Shown one piece after another: positions 24,797 through 33,861 of a stretch of 64,000 nt of DNA (position 1 is the stretch's first letter; each line of letters opens with the position of its first letter). The DNA is from JAICXG01 sp036825615. Lineage in GTDB: Bacteria > Verrucomicrobiota > Verrucomicrobiia > Chthoniobacterales > UBA10450. The notes beneath the pieces were generated by a model. The model saw only the letters and a program-made list of their open reading frames with translations. It searched no databases and had not been told where the DNA came from. The stretch is taken from positions 1-64,000 of the forward strand of contig DAISXY010000012.1 of the NCBI GenBank assembly GCA_036825615.1. Direction: 5' to 3'. The translations under genes were made by a program, and so were the position numbers.

Positions 24797-26041
24797 ATGC
24801 AAGATCGAAATCGTGTTGTCGTCACTGGAATGGGCATCCTTGCCTCGAATGGAACCGGGTTGAAGGCTTTTTGGCGTTCGCTCGTTGGGGGCGAGAGCGG
24901 CGTTGGACCGATCACCCTCTTTGATGCGACCGATCACCGAACCCGCATTGCAGGGGAGGTGAAAGATTTTGATCCCCTCGATTACATGCCGGCGGGATGG
25001 AAGCCGAAGCGAATGGCCCGGCACACTCAGCTCGCCTTTGCTGCCACTCAGATGGCGCTGCGCAACGCCAACTACGATCCGCAGGCCGACGATGGCGTCG
25101 CCGTGCTTCCGGTCTGCATCGGTGTGAGCACGAGCGCGCTGGACGTCATCGAAAAGGGATTTCACGAAATGCGGGATCGCGGTCCGCGCCGGGTCAACTC
25201 CGGGGTGGTAAGCAACTGCCAGCCACAAGCCGCGGCTCACTTGATCGCGCAAAAGCTCGGCGTGCAGACACAGGCGATCACGATTTCTTCTGCCTGCCCC
25301 TCGGGAATTGACGCGATCGCGATGGCAGTCGACCGGGTGCGACGGGGCGAAACCGAGATCGCGCTTGCCGGAGGCGCCGACGCTCCGGTCACCCCGCTGA
25401 CGATGGCTTCGTTTGCGTCGGCGGGTTTAAGCTCATTCGCTAATGCCGAGCCAAAACGGGCGAGCCGGCCTTATGATCAGGCGAGCGACTCGGGGGTGAT
25501 CTCCGAGGGCGCCGGTGTGGTTCTGGTGGAAAACCTTGAGCACGCATTGGCACGCGGAGCGCGAATTCATCTCGAGGTCCTCGGCTACGCGACGCAGATG
25601 GATCATGATCCAAATGATCCGTTCGTCGGACTGGCGGAAACGATGCGTCTCGCTTTGGCCAACGCTTGCCGTCAGCCGCGGGAAATTGACTACATCTGTT
25701 CCTACGGACCGGGCCACCCCATGCTGGATGGCGCGGAGGTGAAAATGATTCGGCGCGTTTTCGGCGAGCATGCTGAGCGAATACCGATCAGCTCGATCAA
25801 AGGAGTAACTGGGAACCCGCTCTCTGCTGCCGGGCCTTTCCAGGTGATCACCTGCGCCCTGGCTTTCCAGCACAATGTGATCCCGCCAACTACTAACCAT
25901 GAGACGCCGCTGCCCGGCTGCGACCTCGATTTTGTTCCCCGAAAGGCGCGAAAAGCGCTACTAAGGTGCGCGTTGATCAATGTTCGTGGCTTGGGTGGGG
26001 GCAACAGCAGCATGGTGGTGCAACGCTTCACTGCGGAGTGA
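24797..26041 (+). CDS. Atypical beta-ketoacyl-ACP synthase (KAS I/II-like)
   Basis: ATG 24797 gives 414 residues of the thiolase-fold condensing enzymes. C167 in ISSACPSG is the acyl-binding cysteine, and K335 in SSIKGVTGN matches the conserved lysine. Both catalytic histidines appear replaced: the site of HGTxT reads CSYGPGHPMLD (Tyr at 303), and the GHxxGAAG site reads TGNPLSAAG (Asn at 340). A normal KAS II has Cys-His-His. The enzyme may have lost decarboxylating activity, act as a chain-length-factor-like partner, or use the nearby H307. No acyl-carrier-protein gene is adjacent. It precedes two histidine kinase genes on the same strand. Confidence 0.8.
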   Translation: MQDRNRVVVTGMGILASNGTGLKAFWRSLVGGESGVGPITLFDATDHRTRIAGEVKDFDPLDYMPAGWKPKRMARHTQLAFAATQMALRNANYDPQADDGVAVLPVCIGVSTSALDVIEKGFHEMRDRGPRRVNSGVVSNCQPQAAAHLIAQKLGVQTQAITISSACPSGIDAIAMAVDRVRRGETEIALAGGADAPVTPLTMASFASAGLSSFANAEPKRASRPYDQASDSGVISEGAGVVLVENLEHALARGARIHLEVLGYATQMDHDPNDPFVGLAETMRLALANACRQPREIDYICSYGPGHPMLDGAEVKMIRRVFGEHAERIPISSIKGVTGNPLSAAGPFQVITCALAFQHNVIPPTTNHETPLPGCDLDFVPRKARKALLRCALINVRGLGGGNSSMVVQRFTAE

Positions 26042-26080
26042 CGGCTGCGCGCTGCACCTCTGGCGGGGGAGTTGCATCCG

Positions 26081-28600
26081 ATGAATAGCGCCACCATTCC
26101 GACCCTCGCCGCGCTGGTCTTGCAAATCGCGCTTGGGATCGCGGTTTTCCAGGCGAACCGGCATCGGCTCGCGAATCAATGTTTCCTCCTCCTCTCTGTC
26201 ACGATTGCGGCATGGCTAGGCAGCCTTTACGCCGCTTTCGTCGCGCATAGTCCGGAGGCTGCGGAAATCGCGATTCGACAGGCTTCCGCCACCTCGCTCC
26301 TCTATCTGGCGACATTGAATCTGCTGCGGGTTTCAGTACGCCAGCAGTTGCACGGCTGGGGGCAACTACTCGGCCACTCGCGGGTTTGGCTGCTCTGCAC
26401 CTTCCTCATGGTGGGTCTCTGTCAGACTGATTTTTTTCTCAGGAGCGCAGAACTGTCGATGGTTGCCGGCCTACCTCCGAAACCATTGTACGGCCCCGGG
26501 GTTTACCTCTTTTCCTCCTATTTTGTTATCGCGCTGATCGTGTTGCTCGTCAGCTATGTGCGGGACCTAAAGAAGACAAGCGGCGGTGAGCGGGCCGAGT
26601 TGGCGTTTATCCTGATTGGCGGAATTGCCGCAGTGGCATTTGCGCTCGCACTCGCCTTTGTCCTTGAGCAAGTTATCGGGCCTTCGCGCGCCCTCCTCCT
26701 CGCCCCATTCCGCTCGGTCGTCTTCAGCCTCACGGTTGGTTACGGGATCGCGACCCGGAAGATTCTCGAAGTCGGTTTCTTCATGCGGCGAGCGATCGCC
26801 TATCTCCTGCTCGCGGCCTATCTCATCACTCTCTATGTCTTCGTTTGGTGGCTCTCGGAGACGGTCTTCATCCCCGTGTTTGGGAGCGAAGGCCGCGGGC
26901 TCGCCCATTTGCTTGCCGCACTCGTCATTGCCTTTGCCATGGCCCCGGCCCGCGGGGTGTCGCAAAGCCTGGCCGACCGCTTGTTCGTCGGCACGCGCCG
27001 TCTCGATTTCCAGGCCACGATGAACAAGGCGACCGCCATCCTGCGTTCAGTGACGACCCTGGCAGATTTGCTCGAACGCTTTGGCCTGACGATCGCGCAG
27101 GCGGTTGATACGGATCGGGTTTTTCTCCTTCTTCCGGAGCGTGAATTTTACGCGCAACGTTTTCCGACCGTGCAGCCCGGGACCCGCACCGCCCGGATGG
27201 AGTTGCACTGTGATCAGGCCATCATCTCGTATCTCGAGCGAACGCAGGAGCCGATCGTGCTCGACGAATTGCATCGCGTCCGCTCCACTCCGGAATTGGA
27301 GCGGGTCCGGCGCCAGATGAAGTCACTTAATGTGGCGGTCGCGATGGGAATTTTCTCCCGGGAACATCTCGCCGGGGTGATGCTGCTCGGGCAACGCCGT
27401 TCCGGCCGGATTTACGGCACAGTCGAGCAAAACGCACTCGTCGTTCTTTGCGGTCAGCTTGCGGTCGCAATCGAAAACGCGCAGCTCTTCACCGAAGTGC
27501 AGAACGCGAAGATCTACAACGAGACCCTCCTGCAAAATCTCACCACCGGCGTGGTTGCGGCTGACCGGAGCGGGCTCATCACGGTCTTTAACCGCGAAGT
27601 GGAACAGATCACCGGCCTGACCGCTTCGGAGTTGCTCACCCGCAAGATCACCAATCTCCCGCAGCCGCTCTGCGAGATCCTGAGCGAAACGTTAGGCAAT
27701 GGCGAGCGGCAGGAAGGGCGCGAAATCTTCCTGCGCACCGGAGAGAAGACAACCACCCTGCGCGCGAGCAGCTCGATCTTTCACGGGCAGGAAGGCGAGC
27801 CGTTAGGTGCGCTCATGGTGCTGACGGATATCACGACGCTGAAACGCCTCGAAATGCAGATTCGTCGCAGCGACCGGCTCGCCAGCCTCGGCACCCTCTC
27901 CGCCGGGATGGCACACGAAATCAAAAACCCGCTCGTCTCGATCAAGACCTTCGCGCAGCTCCTGCCAGAGCGTTACCAGGACTCGGATTTTCGCGAGACG
28001 TTTTTCTCCCTCATCGGGCACGAGGTCGATCGAATCGATTCGTTAGTCAATCAACTCCTCCGCTTCGCCCGTCCGGCCAAGCCGGTGCTCAAGCCGATGC
28101 ATGTTCACGAGGTGCTGGAAAAGGCGCTCCTCCTTATCGGGCACCGGCTTTATCAGAAAGATATTAAATTAACTCGTTCCTGGCGGGCGGAGGTTGATAC
28201 TATCCGCGCCGATGCCGACCAGATTGAGCAGGTTTTCCTCAATTTTTTCATCAACGCCCTCGACGCCATGAAGACCGGAGGATCGCTCACTGTCGCAACC
28301 GAACTCGGCACGACCGAGCTTTGGCCGGCCGCGCTCCCAGGCGATTCCGACGTCCGGGAAATTCTGCGCATCTCCGTCGAGGACGACGGGACCGGGATTA
28401 AGCCGGAAGATATCGCGCATGTCTTCGACCCGTTTTTCACGACGAAAGATTATGGCACCGGCCTCGGGCTTTCGGTTGTGCACGGGATCGTGCAGGAACA
28501 CGGCGGGCAAATCGAGGTGGAAAGCGAACTCAATCGCGGGACCAGTTTCCATATTCTCCTCCCGTTGGTTCGCTTTGAGGCAGAGGTCGCGGCGGCATGA
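26081..28600 (+). CDS. Membrane histidine kinase with GAF and PAS domains
   Basis: ATG 26081 (ribosome-binding site GGGGGAG at 26065-26071) begins an 839-residue kinase. About eight N-terminal hydrophobic helices (residues 1-310) form the sensor of the 7TM-type histidine kinases. They are followed by a GAF domain (about 320-480), a PAS domain (about 485-600), and HisKA with MAHEIKNPLVSIKTFAQLLP. The HATPase domain has NFFINALDAM (N), EDDGTGI (G1), FDPFFTTKD (F) and GTGLGLSVVHG (G2). Its H-box region is strikingly similar to that of the next gene, which overlaps it by four bases (ATGA). The domain order resembles PrsK-type kinases linked to exopolysaccharide systems; the link here is inference. 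Confidence 0.9.
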   Translation: MNSATIPTLAALVLQIALGIAVFQANRHRLANQCFLLLSVTIAAWLGSLYAAFVAHSPEAAEIAIRQASATSLLYLATLNLLRVSVRQQLHGWGQLLGHSRVWLLCTFLMVGLCQTDFFLRSAELSMVAGLPPKPLYGPGVYLFSSYFVIALIVLLVSYVRDLKKTSGGERAELAFILIGGIAAVAFALALAFVLEQVIGPSRALLLAPFRSVVFSLTVGYGIATRKILEVGFFMRRAIAYLLLAAYLITLYVFVWWLSETVFIPVFGSEGRGLAHLLAALVIAFAMAPARGVSQSLADRLFVGTRRLDFQATMNKATAILRSVTTLADLLERFGLTIAQAVDTDRVFLLLPEREFYAQRFPTVQPGTRTARMELHCDQAIISYLERTQEPIVLDELHRVRSTPELERVRRQMKSLNVAVAMGIFSREHLAGVMLLGQRRSGRIYGTVEQNALVVLCGQLAVAIENAQLFTEVQNAKIYNETLLQNLTTGVVAADRSGLITVFNREVEQITGLTASELLTRKITNLPQPLCEILSETLGNGERQEGREIFLRTGEKTTTLRASSSIFHGQEGEPLGALMVLTDITTLKRLEMQIRRSDRLASLGTLSAGMAHEIKNPLVSIKTFAQLLPERYQDSDFRETFFSLIGHEVDRIDSLVNQLLRFARPAKPVLKPMHVHEVLEKALLLIGHRLYQKDIKLTRSWRAEVDTIRADADQIEQVFLNFFINALDAMKTGGSLTVATELGTTELWPAALPGDSDVREILRISVEDDGTGIKPEDIAHVFDPFFTTKDYGTGLGLSVVHGIVQEHGGQIEVESELNRGTSFHILLPLVRFEAEVAAA

Positions 28601-30597
28601 TTCCCCTGGCCGCCTCCGTTCTTTATAGCGAGGACCCGGAGTTCGTTAGGCGCGCACGCGCCTTCCTGCGCAGCGCGACCGACGTGCGTCACGTCGATCA
28701 GCCCAATCGTCTTGATCCGGTCCTGGAGCAGAATCATCCGGCCTTGCTCTTGATCGATCTGCGCAGCCGGGAAAGCCGCGCCCTCATCGAGCAGGTGCAA
28801 CTGGAATGGCCCGACGTTTTGATCATCGCCTTTGGCACCGCGCGCTCCGAACCACTGCGGGCGGCGGAGCGGGCCGGGATTTATGCCGCCGAGGACCTGA
28901 AGCTGGAACGGCGCGAATTCCAGGCACTCGTCGGCCGTGCCCTCGATCATCTTCGCGTTCTCGAAGACAATCGGCTCCTGCGCGAACAGGCTGCGCGCAC
29001 TCCGGTTCTCAGCGGCAGTTACGCGCTCGAACCCGTCGCGGCAAAGCCCGAGAGCAGATTGCCGCTCCTGCGTTTTCCTCGCGCTTTTCGGCCAGCGGAA
29101 TCCACTGAAGGGCTGGTTAACAATGTCGTTGAAGGCCTGGGCGATACCGTCATGGCCGCACGGGTCGGAATGTTTTTGCGCGAGCGCCCGGAGGAAGCTT
29201 TCCGCTTGCGCGCCGGCATCCGTTGCCTGCCGGAGACGCAGCGCCTGGAGTATCGCGAGCGCGACCCGCTCGTGCGCTGGTTCGAACGTCACGCCCATTT
29301 GGTTTACCGCCCGCAGTTGCAACAGATGCGCGACCACGCCCAACGCGAACTGCTCCGGCGCGCGCTCGACAATCTCGGCGCCGAGATCATTGTCCCATTG
29401 CACGCGCAGGGGCAGATCGCCGGCTGGGTCTTTTTTGGACATCGCCTCGCCGGTCAGCCGTTCGATAACCAGAGCCTCGAAACTCTCATGATGCTCTGCG
29501 ATCAGGTCTCGGTCATGCTCGAGAACGCTTCCCTTCATGAGCAGATGAAGCAGCAAAAGACGCTCGCCGAAACCCTGCTCACGGCGATTCCGCCCGGGAT
29601 CGTTGCGAGCGATGAAGACGCTGTGATTCGCTGGTTAAATCCGACCGCCGAATCGCTCCTTGGCATCTCCAGTAGCGAGGTGCTGAACCAGCCCGTCGAG
29701 GCGGTCGGGAGCCGCATCGGTTCCCTTTTGCGGGAAGCGCTTTCGCGTCGCGAGGAACTGCCGGTCGCGCATTGGGTTGATCGCACCGCGCACCGGTCGC
29801 TCGCCATCCATGCCCGCCGGCTCATTCACGAAGGCAAACCCTTGGGCGCGGTTGCTGTCATTCAGGACATGACGCCGGACGAAGCGCTCCGGCAAAAACA
29901 GGAACTGCTCGATCGCGCCGCTTTCTGGACCGATCTGGCCGCCAGCATGTCGCACGAAATCCGCAACCCGCTGGTCGCGATCAAGACTTTTGCGCAGCTC
30001 TTGCCCGAGCGCTTCGATGACTCTGATTTCCGGCGCGACTTCAACGAGATCGTGGTCCAGGAAATTGATCGCCTTGACCTTATCATCAGCCAGATCAATA
30101 ACTTCGCGCATCCGCCCGAATTGAAGTTCAAGCCTCTCGATCTGCGCCAGCCGGTGAAGCGCGCAATCGAGCTGGCGCGCTCGCGCCATGCCGAGAACGG
30201 GTTTTCGGTGGAAACAACCTTGCCGGATGATCTGCCGGAAGTGATCGGCGACGAGACGGCGTTGACCGAAGCCTTCGCCCATTTGGTCGAGAACGCCGCG
30301 GAAGCAACCCGGGGTCAGCCAAAGGCAAAAATCACCCTCTCGGCCAAGCCGATTCGTGAAGGCGATCACTTGAGCGGCGTCGTCGTCACCGTCCACGACA
30401 ACGGCCACGGAATTGCGGCCGATTTGAAGGACAAAATCTTTTCCCCTTTCTGCACGACCAAGCCGCGAGGCATGGGGCTGGGTTTGCCGATCGTGAAGCG
30501 GACGGTCTTCGATCATAACGGACGGGTGGACGTTGATTCCAATCCGCAGGGAACTTCGGTCAGTGTCCTCTTGCCGGCGGCCGAGAACGGCCACTGA
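28597..30597 (+). CDS. Soluble histidine kinase with receiver-like, GAF and PAS domains
   Basis: A 666-residue kinase translated from an ATGA overlap. The first 130 residues look like a degenerate receiver: LLLIDLR keeps the phospho-acceptor Asp, but the acidic pair reads SED and there is no clear lysine. GAF (about 165-320) and PAS (about 325-435) domains follow, then HisKA with SMSHEIRNPLVAIKTFAQLL and HATPase motifs VENAAEA, DNGHGI, FCTTK and GMGLGLPI. With no membrane segment it is cytosolic. It probably forms a unit with the preceding membrane kinase, since both share the FAQLLPER.DSDFR segment after the histidine. Confidence 0.88.
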   Translation: MIPLAASVLYSEDPEFVRRARAFLRSATDVRHVDQPNRLDPVLEQNHPALLLIDLRSRESRALIEQVQLEWPDVLIIAFGTARSEPLRAAERAGIYAAEDLKLERREFQALVGRALDHLRVLEDNRLLREQAARTPVLSGSYALEPVAAKPESRLPLLRFPRAFRPAESTEGLVNNVVEGLGDTVMAARVGMFLRERPEEAFRLRAGIRCLPETQRLEYRERDPLVRWFERHAHLVYRPQLQQMRDHAQRELLRRALDNLGAEIIVPLHAQGQIAGWVFFGHRLAGQPFDNQSLETLMMLCDQVSVMLENASLHEQMKQQKTLAETLLTAIPPGIVASDEDAVIRWLNPTAESLLGISSSEVLNQPVEAVGSRIGSLLREALSRREELPVAHWVDRTAHRSLAIHARRLIHEGKPLGAVAVIQDMTPDEALRQKQELLDRAAFWTDLAASMSHEIRNPLVAIKTFAQLLPERFDDSDFRRDFNEIVVQEIDRLDLIISQINNFAHPPELKFKPLDLRQPVKRAIELARSRHAENGFSVETTLPDDLPEVIGDETALTEAFAHLVENAAEATRGQPKAKITLSAKPIREGDHLSGVVVTVHDNGHGIAADLKDKIFSPFCTTKPRGMGLGLPIVKRTVFDHNGRVDVDSNPQGTSVSVLLPAAENGH

Positions 30598-30672
30598 GGC
30601 CGGTTGATTTCTCAGTTGGAAACTGGCGCGAGCGCCATAAACTGCCCCGACGCCATTAAGACCCACTCAGCC

Positions 30673-31623
30673 ATGATCGTAACCACCAAACAGCTTTATA
30701 CGGTCGCCTACGGCAAATTCGCCGTCGGCGCTTACAACGTGAACAACATGGAACAGATCCTCGGCCTGTTCCGCGGCAACATGCAAAGCAAGGCCCCTTT
30801 CATTATCCAAATCTCGAAAGGCGCGCGCAAATATGCCGACAAACGGATGCTCGAGGCGCTCATCCGCACCGCCGACAAGATGTTTCCCGAGGCCATCTTT
30901 GCCGTGCACCTCGACCACGGCGATGAGGAAACCTGCTACGACTGCATCGACTCCGGCTTTTACAGCTCGGTCATGATCGACGCCAGCCACGAACCTTTTG
31001 AGGAGAACATTGCCATTACCAAACGGGTCGTCGATCGCGCGCACGCCAAGGGGATCAGCGTCGAGGCCGAGCTGGGAATGCTCGGCGGCGTCGAAGAAGA
31101 CATCAAGGTGGAGGAGAAACACGCCTGTCTCACCGACCCGGCAGAGGCGGTCGAGTTTGTGAGCCGAACCGGCTGCGACTCGCTCGCGGCCGCGATCGGG
31201 ACCAGCCACGGGGCCTACAAGTTCAAGGGAAAACAGGGGCTCCATTTCGATGTGATCGAGGAAATCCAAAAGCGGATTCCCGGTACCCCCATCGTCATGC
31301 ACGGCAGCTCGAGCGTGCCAAAAGAGGAAGTCGAGCGGATCAACGCCGCCGGCGGCAAACTCGACCCGTCCGCCCGCGGCGTGGACGAAAATGAATACCT
31401 TCCCGCCGCCAAACTTGGCGTCACGAAGGTGAACATCGATACGGATGGCCGGCTTGTCTGGACCCGGGTGCACCGGGAGTTTTTCCGCGATCATCCCGAG
31501 CAATTCGATTTCCGCCCGCCGGGAAAAATTTTCGTCGAGGAATACGCCAAATTCATCGCGCATAAGAACGAAAAACTGGGCTCGGCCAATCAGCTCGATG
31601 CGGTGCGGGCCAGCCTTGGCTAA
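30673..31623 (+). CDS. fba: Class II fructose-bisphosphate aldolase
   Basis: ATG 30673 gives 316 residues. FAVHLDHGDEETC contains the catalytic Asp and a zinc-binding His; EAELGMLGG, the GTSHGAYK loop and IVMHGSSSVP supply the other metal and phosphate ligands. It should split fructose-1,6-bisphosphate to glyceraldehyde-3-phosphate and dihydroxyacetone phosphate in the cytoplasm, or run in reverse for gluconeogenesis. A longer frame upstream adds 23 poorly conserved residues. It is last before the exopolysaccharide locus and is followed by a possible weak terminator. Confidence 0.93.
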   Translation: MIVTTKQLYTVAYGKFAVGAYNVNNMEQILGLFRGNMQSKAPFIIQISKGARKYADKRMLEALIRTADKMFPEAIFAVHLDHGDEETCYDCIDSGFYSSVMIDASHEPFEENIAITKRVVDRAHAKGISVEAELGMLGGVEEDIKVEEKHACLTDPAEAVEFVSRTGCDSLAAAIGTSHGAYKFKGKQGLHFDVIEEIQKRIPGTPIVMHGSSSVPKEEVERINAAGGKLDPSARGVDENEYLPAAKLGVTKVNIDTDGRLVWTRVHREFFRDHPEQFDFRPPGKIFVEEYAKFIAHKNEKLGSANQLDAVRASLG

Positions 31624-31651
31624 GGGGAGCTCAGGGACGAAACCCAGGCGG

Positions 31652-31676
31652 CCGCAGAGGCTGCGGTGGGATTTTA
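31652..31676 (+). terminator. Possible weak terminator after fba
   Basis: CCGCAG-AGG-CTGCGG (31652-31666) is a 6-bp perfect stem, followed by TGGGATTTT. The T-run is short and offset from the stem, so efficiency would be low. It lies 28 bases after the fba stop and before the structured leader of the exopolysaccharide locus. Confidence 0.35.
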
Positions 31677-31687
31677 CGCTTGCTGTT

Positions 31688-31782
31688 TTGGAAGGCGAAC
31701 GCTAAGACTCGAACGCAACACGGGCGCAAGCCACTAATGGAGACAGGACCTTCCAAGGGCCGACAAGCGGGCGGAATCCCGC
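31688..31782 (+). ncRNA. Putative structured 5' leader of the exopolysaccharide locus
   Basis: TTGGAAGG (31688-31695) pairs perfectly with CCTTCCAA (31749-31756), closing a roughly 53-base domain. That domain contains GGC-GCAA-GCC (31723-31732), a stem with a GNRA tetraloop. A second hairpin, GCGGG-CGGAAT-CCCGC (31767-31782), follows. It lies 95 bases before the first exopolysaccharide gene. The layout (closing helix, tetraloop hairpin, then another hairpin) is that of a riboswitch-like leader, but the sequence does not fit the c-di-GMP-I consensus I know. No identity is claimed. Confidence 0.35.
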
Positions 31783-31876
31783 GTGGGCACCAACTTGAAT
31801 CACACTCAGCTGCAGCGGTTCATCCGGCAATCCAATTGGCTGGTACTGCATCTGCTAAGCCTTAACCAAGCAAATC

Positions 31877-33148
31877 ATGAACTTTTGTCGTCAACCCCGG
31901 CCGCCGATACTCAAGCGATCAGTTTGTGCGGGAGCCCTGGCCCTGCTCTTCCTCACCCCGCACCTCCCGGCGCAGGATGCCATCCGGCCGTCGCTCGCGG
32001 GCGAAGCCGCAGCGGAAGCACGCCGGCAATCAATCGAACAAATTCCCTATAACCTCTTGGCCGGGCCGGTCCGCTTCCGCTTCAGCATCACCACCGGGAT
32101 CGAATACAACGACAACATTAACCTCGCGGAAAAGGACAACCAGGATGACATCATCATCCGGCCGCAGTTCAATGTGGCCGCGATCTGGCCCGTTACCCAG
32201 CTCAATACCCTGCGGCTGGATCTTGGCTTCGGCTATGCCTTTTACCTTAACCATTCCAACGCCAATACGAACAACGTCCTGATCGCGCCTGGCTCGCAGC
32301 TCTCCTTCGATATTTTTATTCAGGACTTTCGCATCAACCTGCACGACCGCTTCTCTCTGCAACAGGACCCGGTGGCGGAGATCCAGCTGAGCAACGTGGT
32401 CGACTACGGCCGGTTTGAAAATACCGCCGGAATCTCGGTCCTCTGGGACTTAAACAAGGCCGTCCTCACCTTTGGTTATGATCACTACACCTACATTTCC
32501 ACGACCGATACCTTTTCCTATCTCGACCGCAACGCCGAAGAGCTGACCTTCAGCGCGGCCTTCGCGCTCACTTCCACGACCAATGCCGGGATCGAAAGCT
32601 CGGCCGTGTATAACTACTACGACCAGCACGTCCTCAATGACTCGGTCACTTTTAGCATCGGCCCCTTCGTGGAAACTCAGCTCACCAATTATCTCAGGCT
32701 GCGCGCTTCCGCCGGATACCAGCTAATTAATTTCGACAATGGCGGCTCGATCAACGACTCGAGCGATGGGAATAACTTCTATGCCTACGTGGTCCTCTCC
32801 CATCGGATCAACGCCGCCATTACCCAAACCCTCGCGGCCGGACATGAGTCGCAGCTCGGGGTAAATTCGAACTTTGTCGAGCTCAACTTCGTTCGCCACA
32901 CCGCCACCTGGGCAATCATTAACCGCGTCCTGCTTGCCTCGGAACTCTTTTACGAGGATGCGGACGATTCCGGCGGCCTCTTTTCCGAACATATTCAACG
33001 CTACGGCGGCGCCCTGACTGTCGGCTACCAACTAACTCCGCACGTTACCCTTGGCCTGCGCTACCAGTACACGCAAAAACAATCCGATCAGCCCCTGCGC
33101 GACTACAAACAGAATCGGGTTACTCTCGATGGCACGTATAGTTTTTGA
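31877..33148 (+). CDS. Outer-membrane beta-barrel protein of the exopolysaccharide locus
   Basis: The gene encodes 423 residues with an N-terminal signal peptide (SVCAGALALLFLTPHLPAQ). The rest alternates polar and aromatic residues in short beta strands joined by Asn/Asp-rich turns, and the chain ends in YSF, the terminal aromatic expected for Bam-dependent barrels. Phrases such as TTGIEYNDNINLAEKDNQDD fit the EpsL/outer-membrane beta-barrel family in polysaccharide loci. It probably forms the export pore for the polymer together with the short OPX protein encoded next. Confidence 0.8.
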   Translation: MNFCRQPRPPILKRSVCAGALALLFLTPHLPAQDAIRPSLAGEAAAEARRQSIEQIPYNLLAGPVRFRFSITTGIEYNDNINLAEKDNQDDIIIRPQFNVAAIWPVTQLNTLRLDLGFGYAFYLNHSNANTNNVLIAPGSQLSFDIFIQDFRINLHDRFSLQQDPVAEIQLSNVVDYGRFENTAGISVLWDLNKAVLTFGYDHYTYISTTDTFSYLDRNAEELTFSAAFALTSTTNAGIESSAVYNYYDQHVLNDSVTFSIGPFVETQLTNYLRLRASAGYQLINFDNGGSINDSSDGNNFYAYVVLSHRINAAITQTLAAGHESQLGVNSNFVELNFVRHTATWAIINRVLLASELFYEDADDSGGLFSEHIQRYGGALTVGYQLTPHVTLGLRYQYTQKQSDQPLRDYKQNRVTLDGTYSF

Positions 33149-33166
33149 GTTTGCCTGCATCGACTA

Positions 33167-33859
33167 ATGAAGCGCGTCTTTCTCTTATTCGGCCTCTTGC
33201 TCCTCGCTTTTATTACGGATGCGCAACTTTGGGCCCAGGACAGCAGCCCTTTGCCGAACATCCCAAAGGCAACCGCGGTGACGCCCTCGAGTGGTGTTGG
33301 CGGCAGCAGCACCGTCATGCTCACCAACTCGATGGCTGTGCTGGATGATAAGAAGCGGCTCGGTCGGGATGACTTCGTCAGCTTCCGCGTCGTGGAAGAC
33401 CGTGATGATCAGTCACAGCGTTTGCGCGTCAATGACAATGGCGAATTGGAAGTTCCCTACATCGGGCTCGTCCCCGCAGCGGGCAAGACCTGCCGGGAGC
33501 TGGCTTACAATATCAAGGCTGCCCTGGAGAAAGAATATTACTACCACGCCACCGTCATTCTCGCGGTGGACAAGGTAAGCGAGAAAGCCCGCGGCAAAGT
33601 GTATGTCTATGGCGCGGTTAAATCCCAGGGCCCGCAGGAGATTCCCAGCGATGAGACTTATACGGTCAGCAAGGCTGTCATCCGCGCCGGTGGCTTTGGC
33701 GATTTCGCCGATAAACGCAAAGTCAAACTGACGCGAAAAAACGGCCAGGACCTGGTGGTTGATCTGAAGCGAGTGATTGAACAGGGACACACCGAGGATG
33801 ACGTTGTGCTCCAGCCTGACGATCAGATCTATGTCCCACAGCGGCTGGTCAATTTCTAA
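33167..33859 (+). CDS. Short polysaccharide export protein (OPX, Wza-like without C-terminal domain)
   Basis: A 230-residue exported protein. The signal peptide (FLLFGLLLLAFITDAQLWAQ) has no lipobox cysteine. GRDDFVSFRVVEDRDDQSQR with VNDNGELEVPYIGLV is the polysaccharide export domain (about 63-135), and KVYVYGAVKSQGPQEIPSDE with VSKAVIRAGGFGDFA is an SLBB domain (about 145-190). The C-terminal amphipathic helix that lets Wza span the outer membrane is missing. In such systems a separate beta-barrel spans the membrane, and the adjacent barrel gene fits that role. The stop is two bases before the next start. Confidence 0.87.
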   Translation: MKRVFLLFGLLLLAFITDAQLWAQDSSPLPNIPKATAVTPSSGVGGSSTVMLTNSMAVLDDKKRLGRDDFVSFRVVEDRDDQSQRLRVNDNGELEVPYIGLVPAAGKTCRELAYNIKAALEKEYYYHATVILAVDKVSEKARGKVYVYGAVKSQGPQEIPSDETYTVSKAVIRAGGFGDFADKRKVKLTRKNGQDLVVDLKRVIEQGHTEDDVVLQPDDQIYVPQRLVNF

Positions 33860-33861
33860 CC

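Noticed and set aside
31681..31800. c-di-GMP-I (GEMM) riboswitch before the exopolysaccharide genes
   Set aside because: A CGCAAGCC-like segment is present, but the GAAA tetraloop hairpin, the CAAACC segment and the receptor strand are missing, so I only call an unidentified structured leader.
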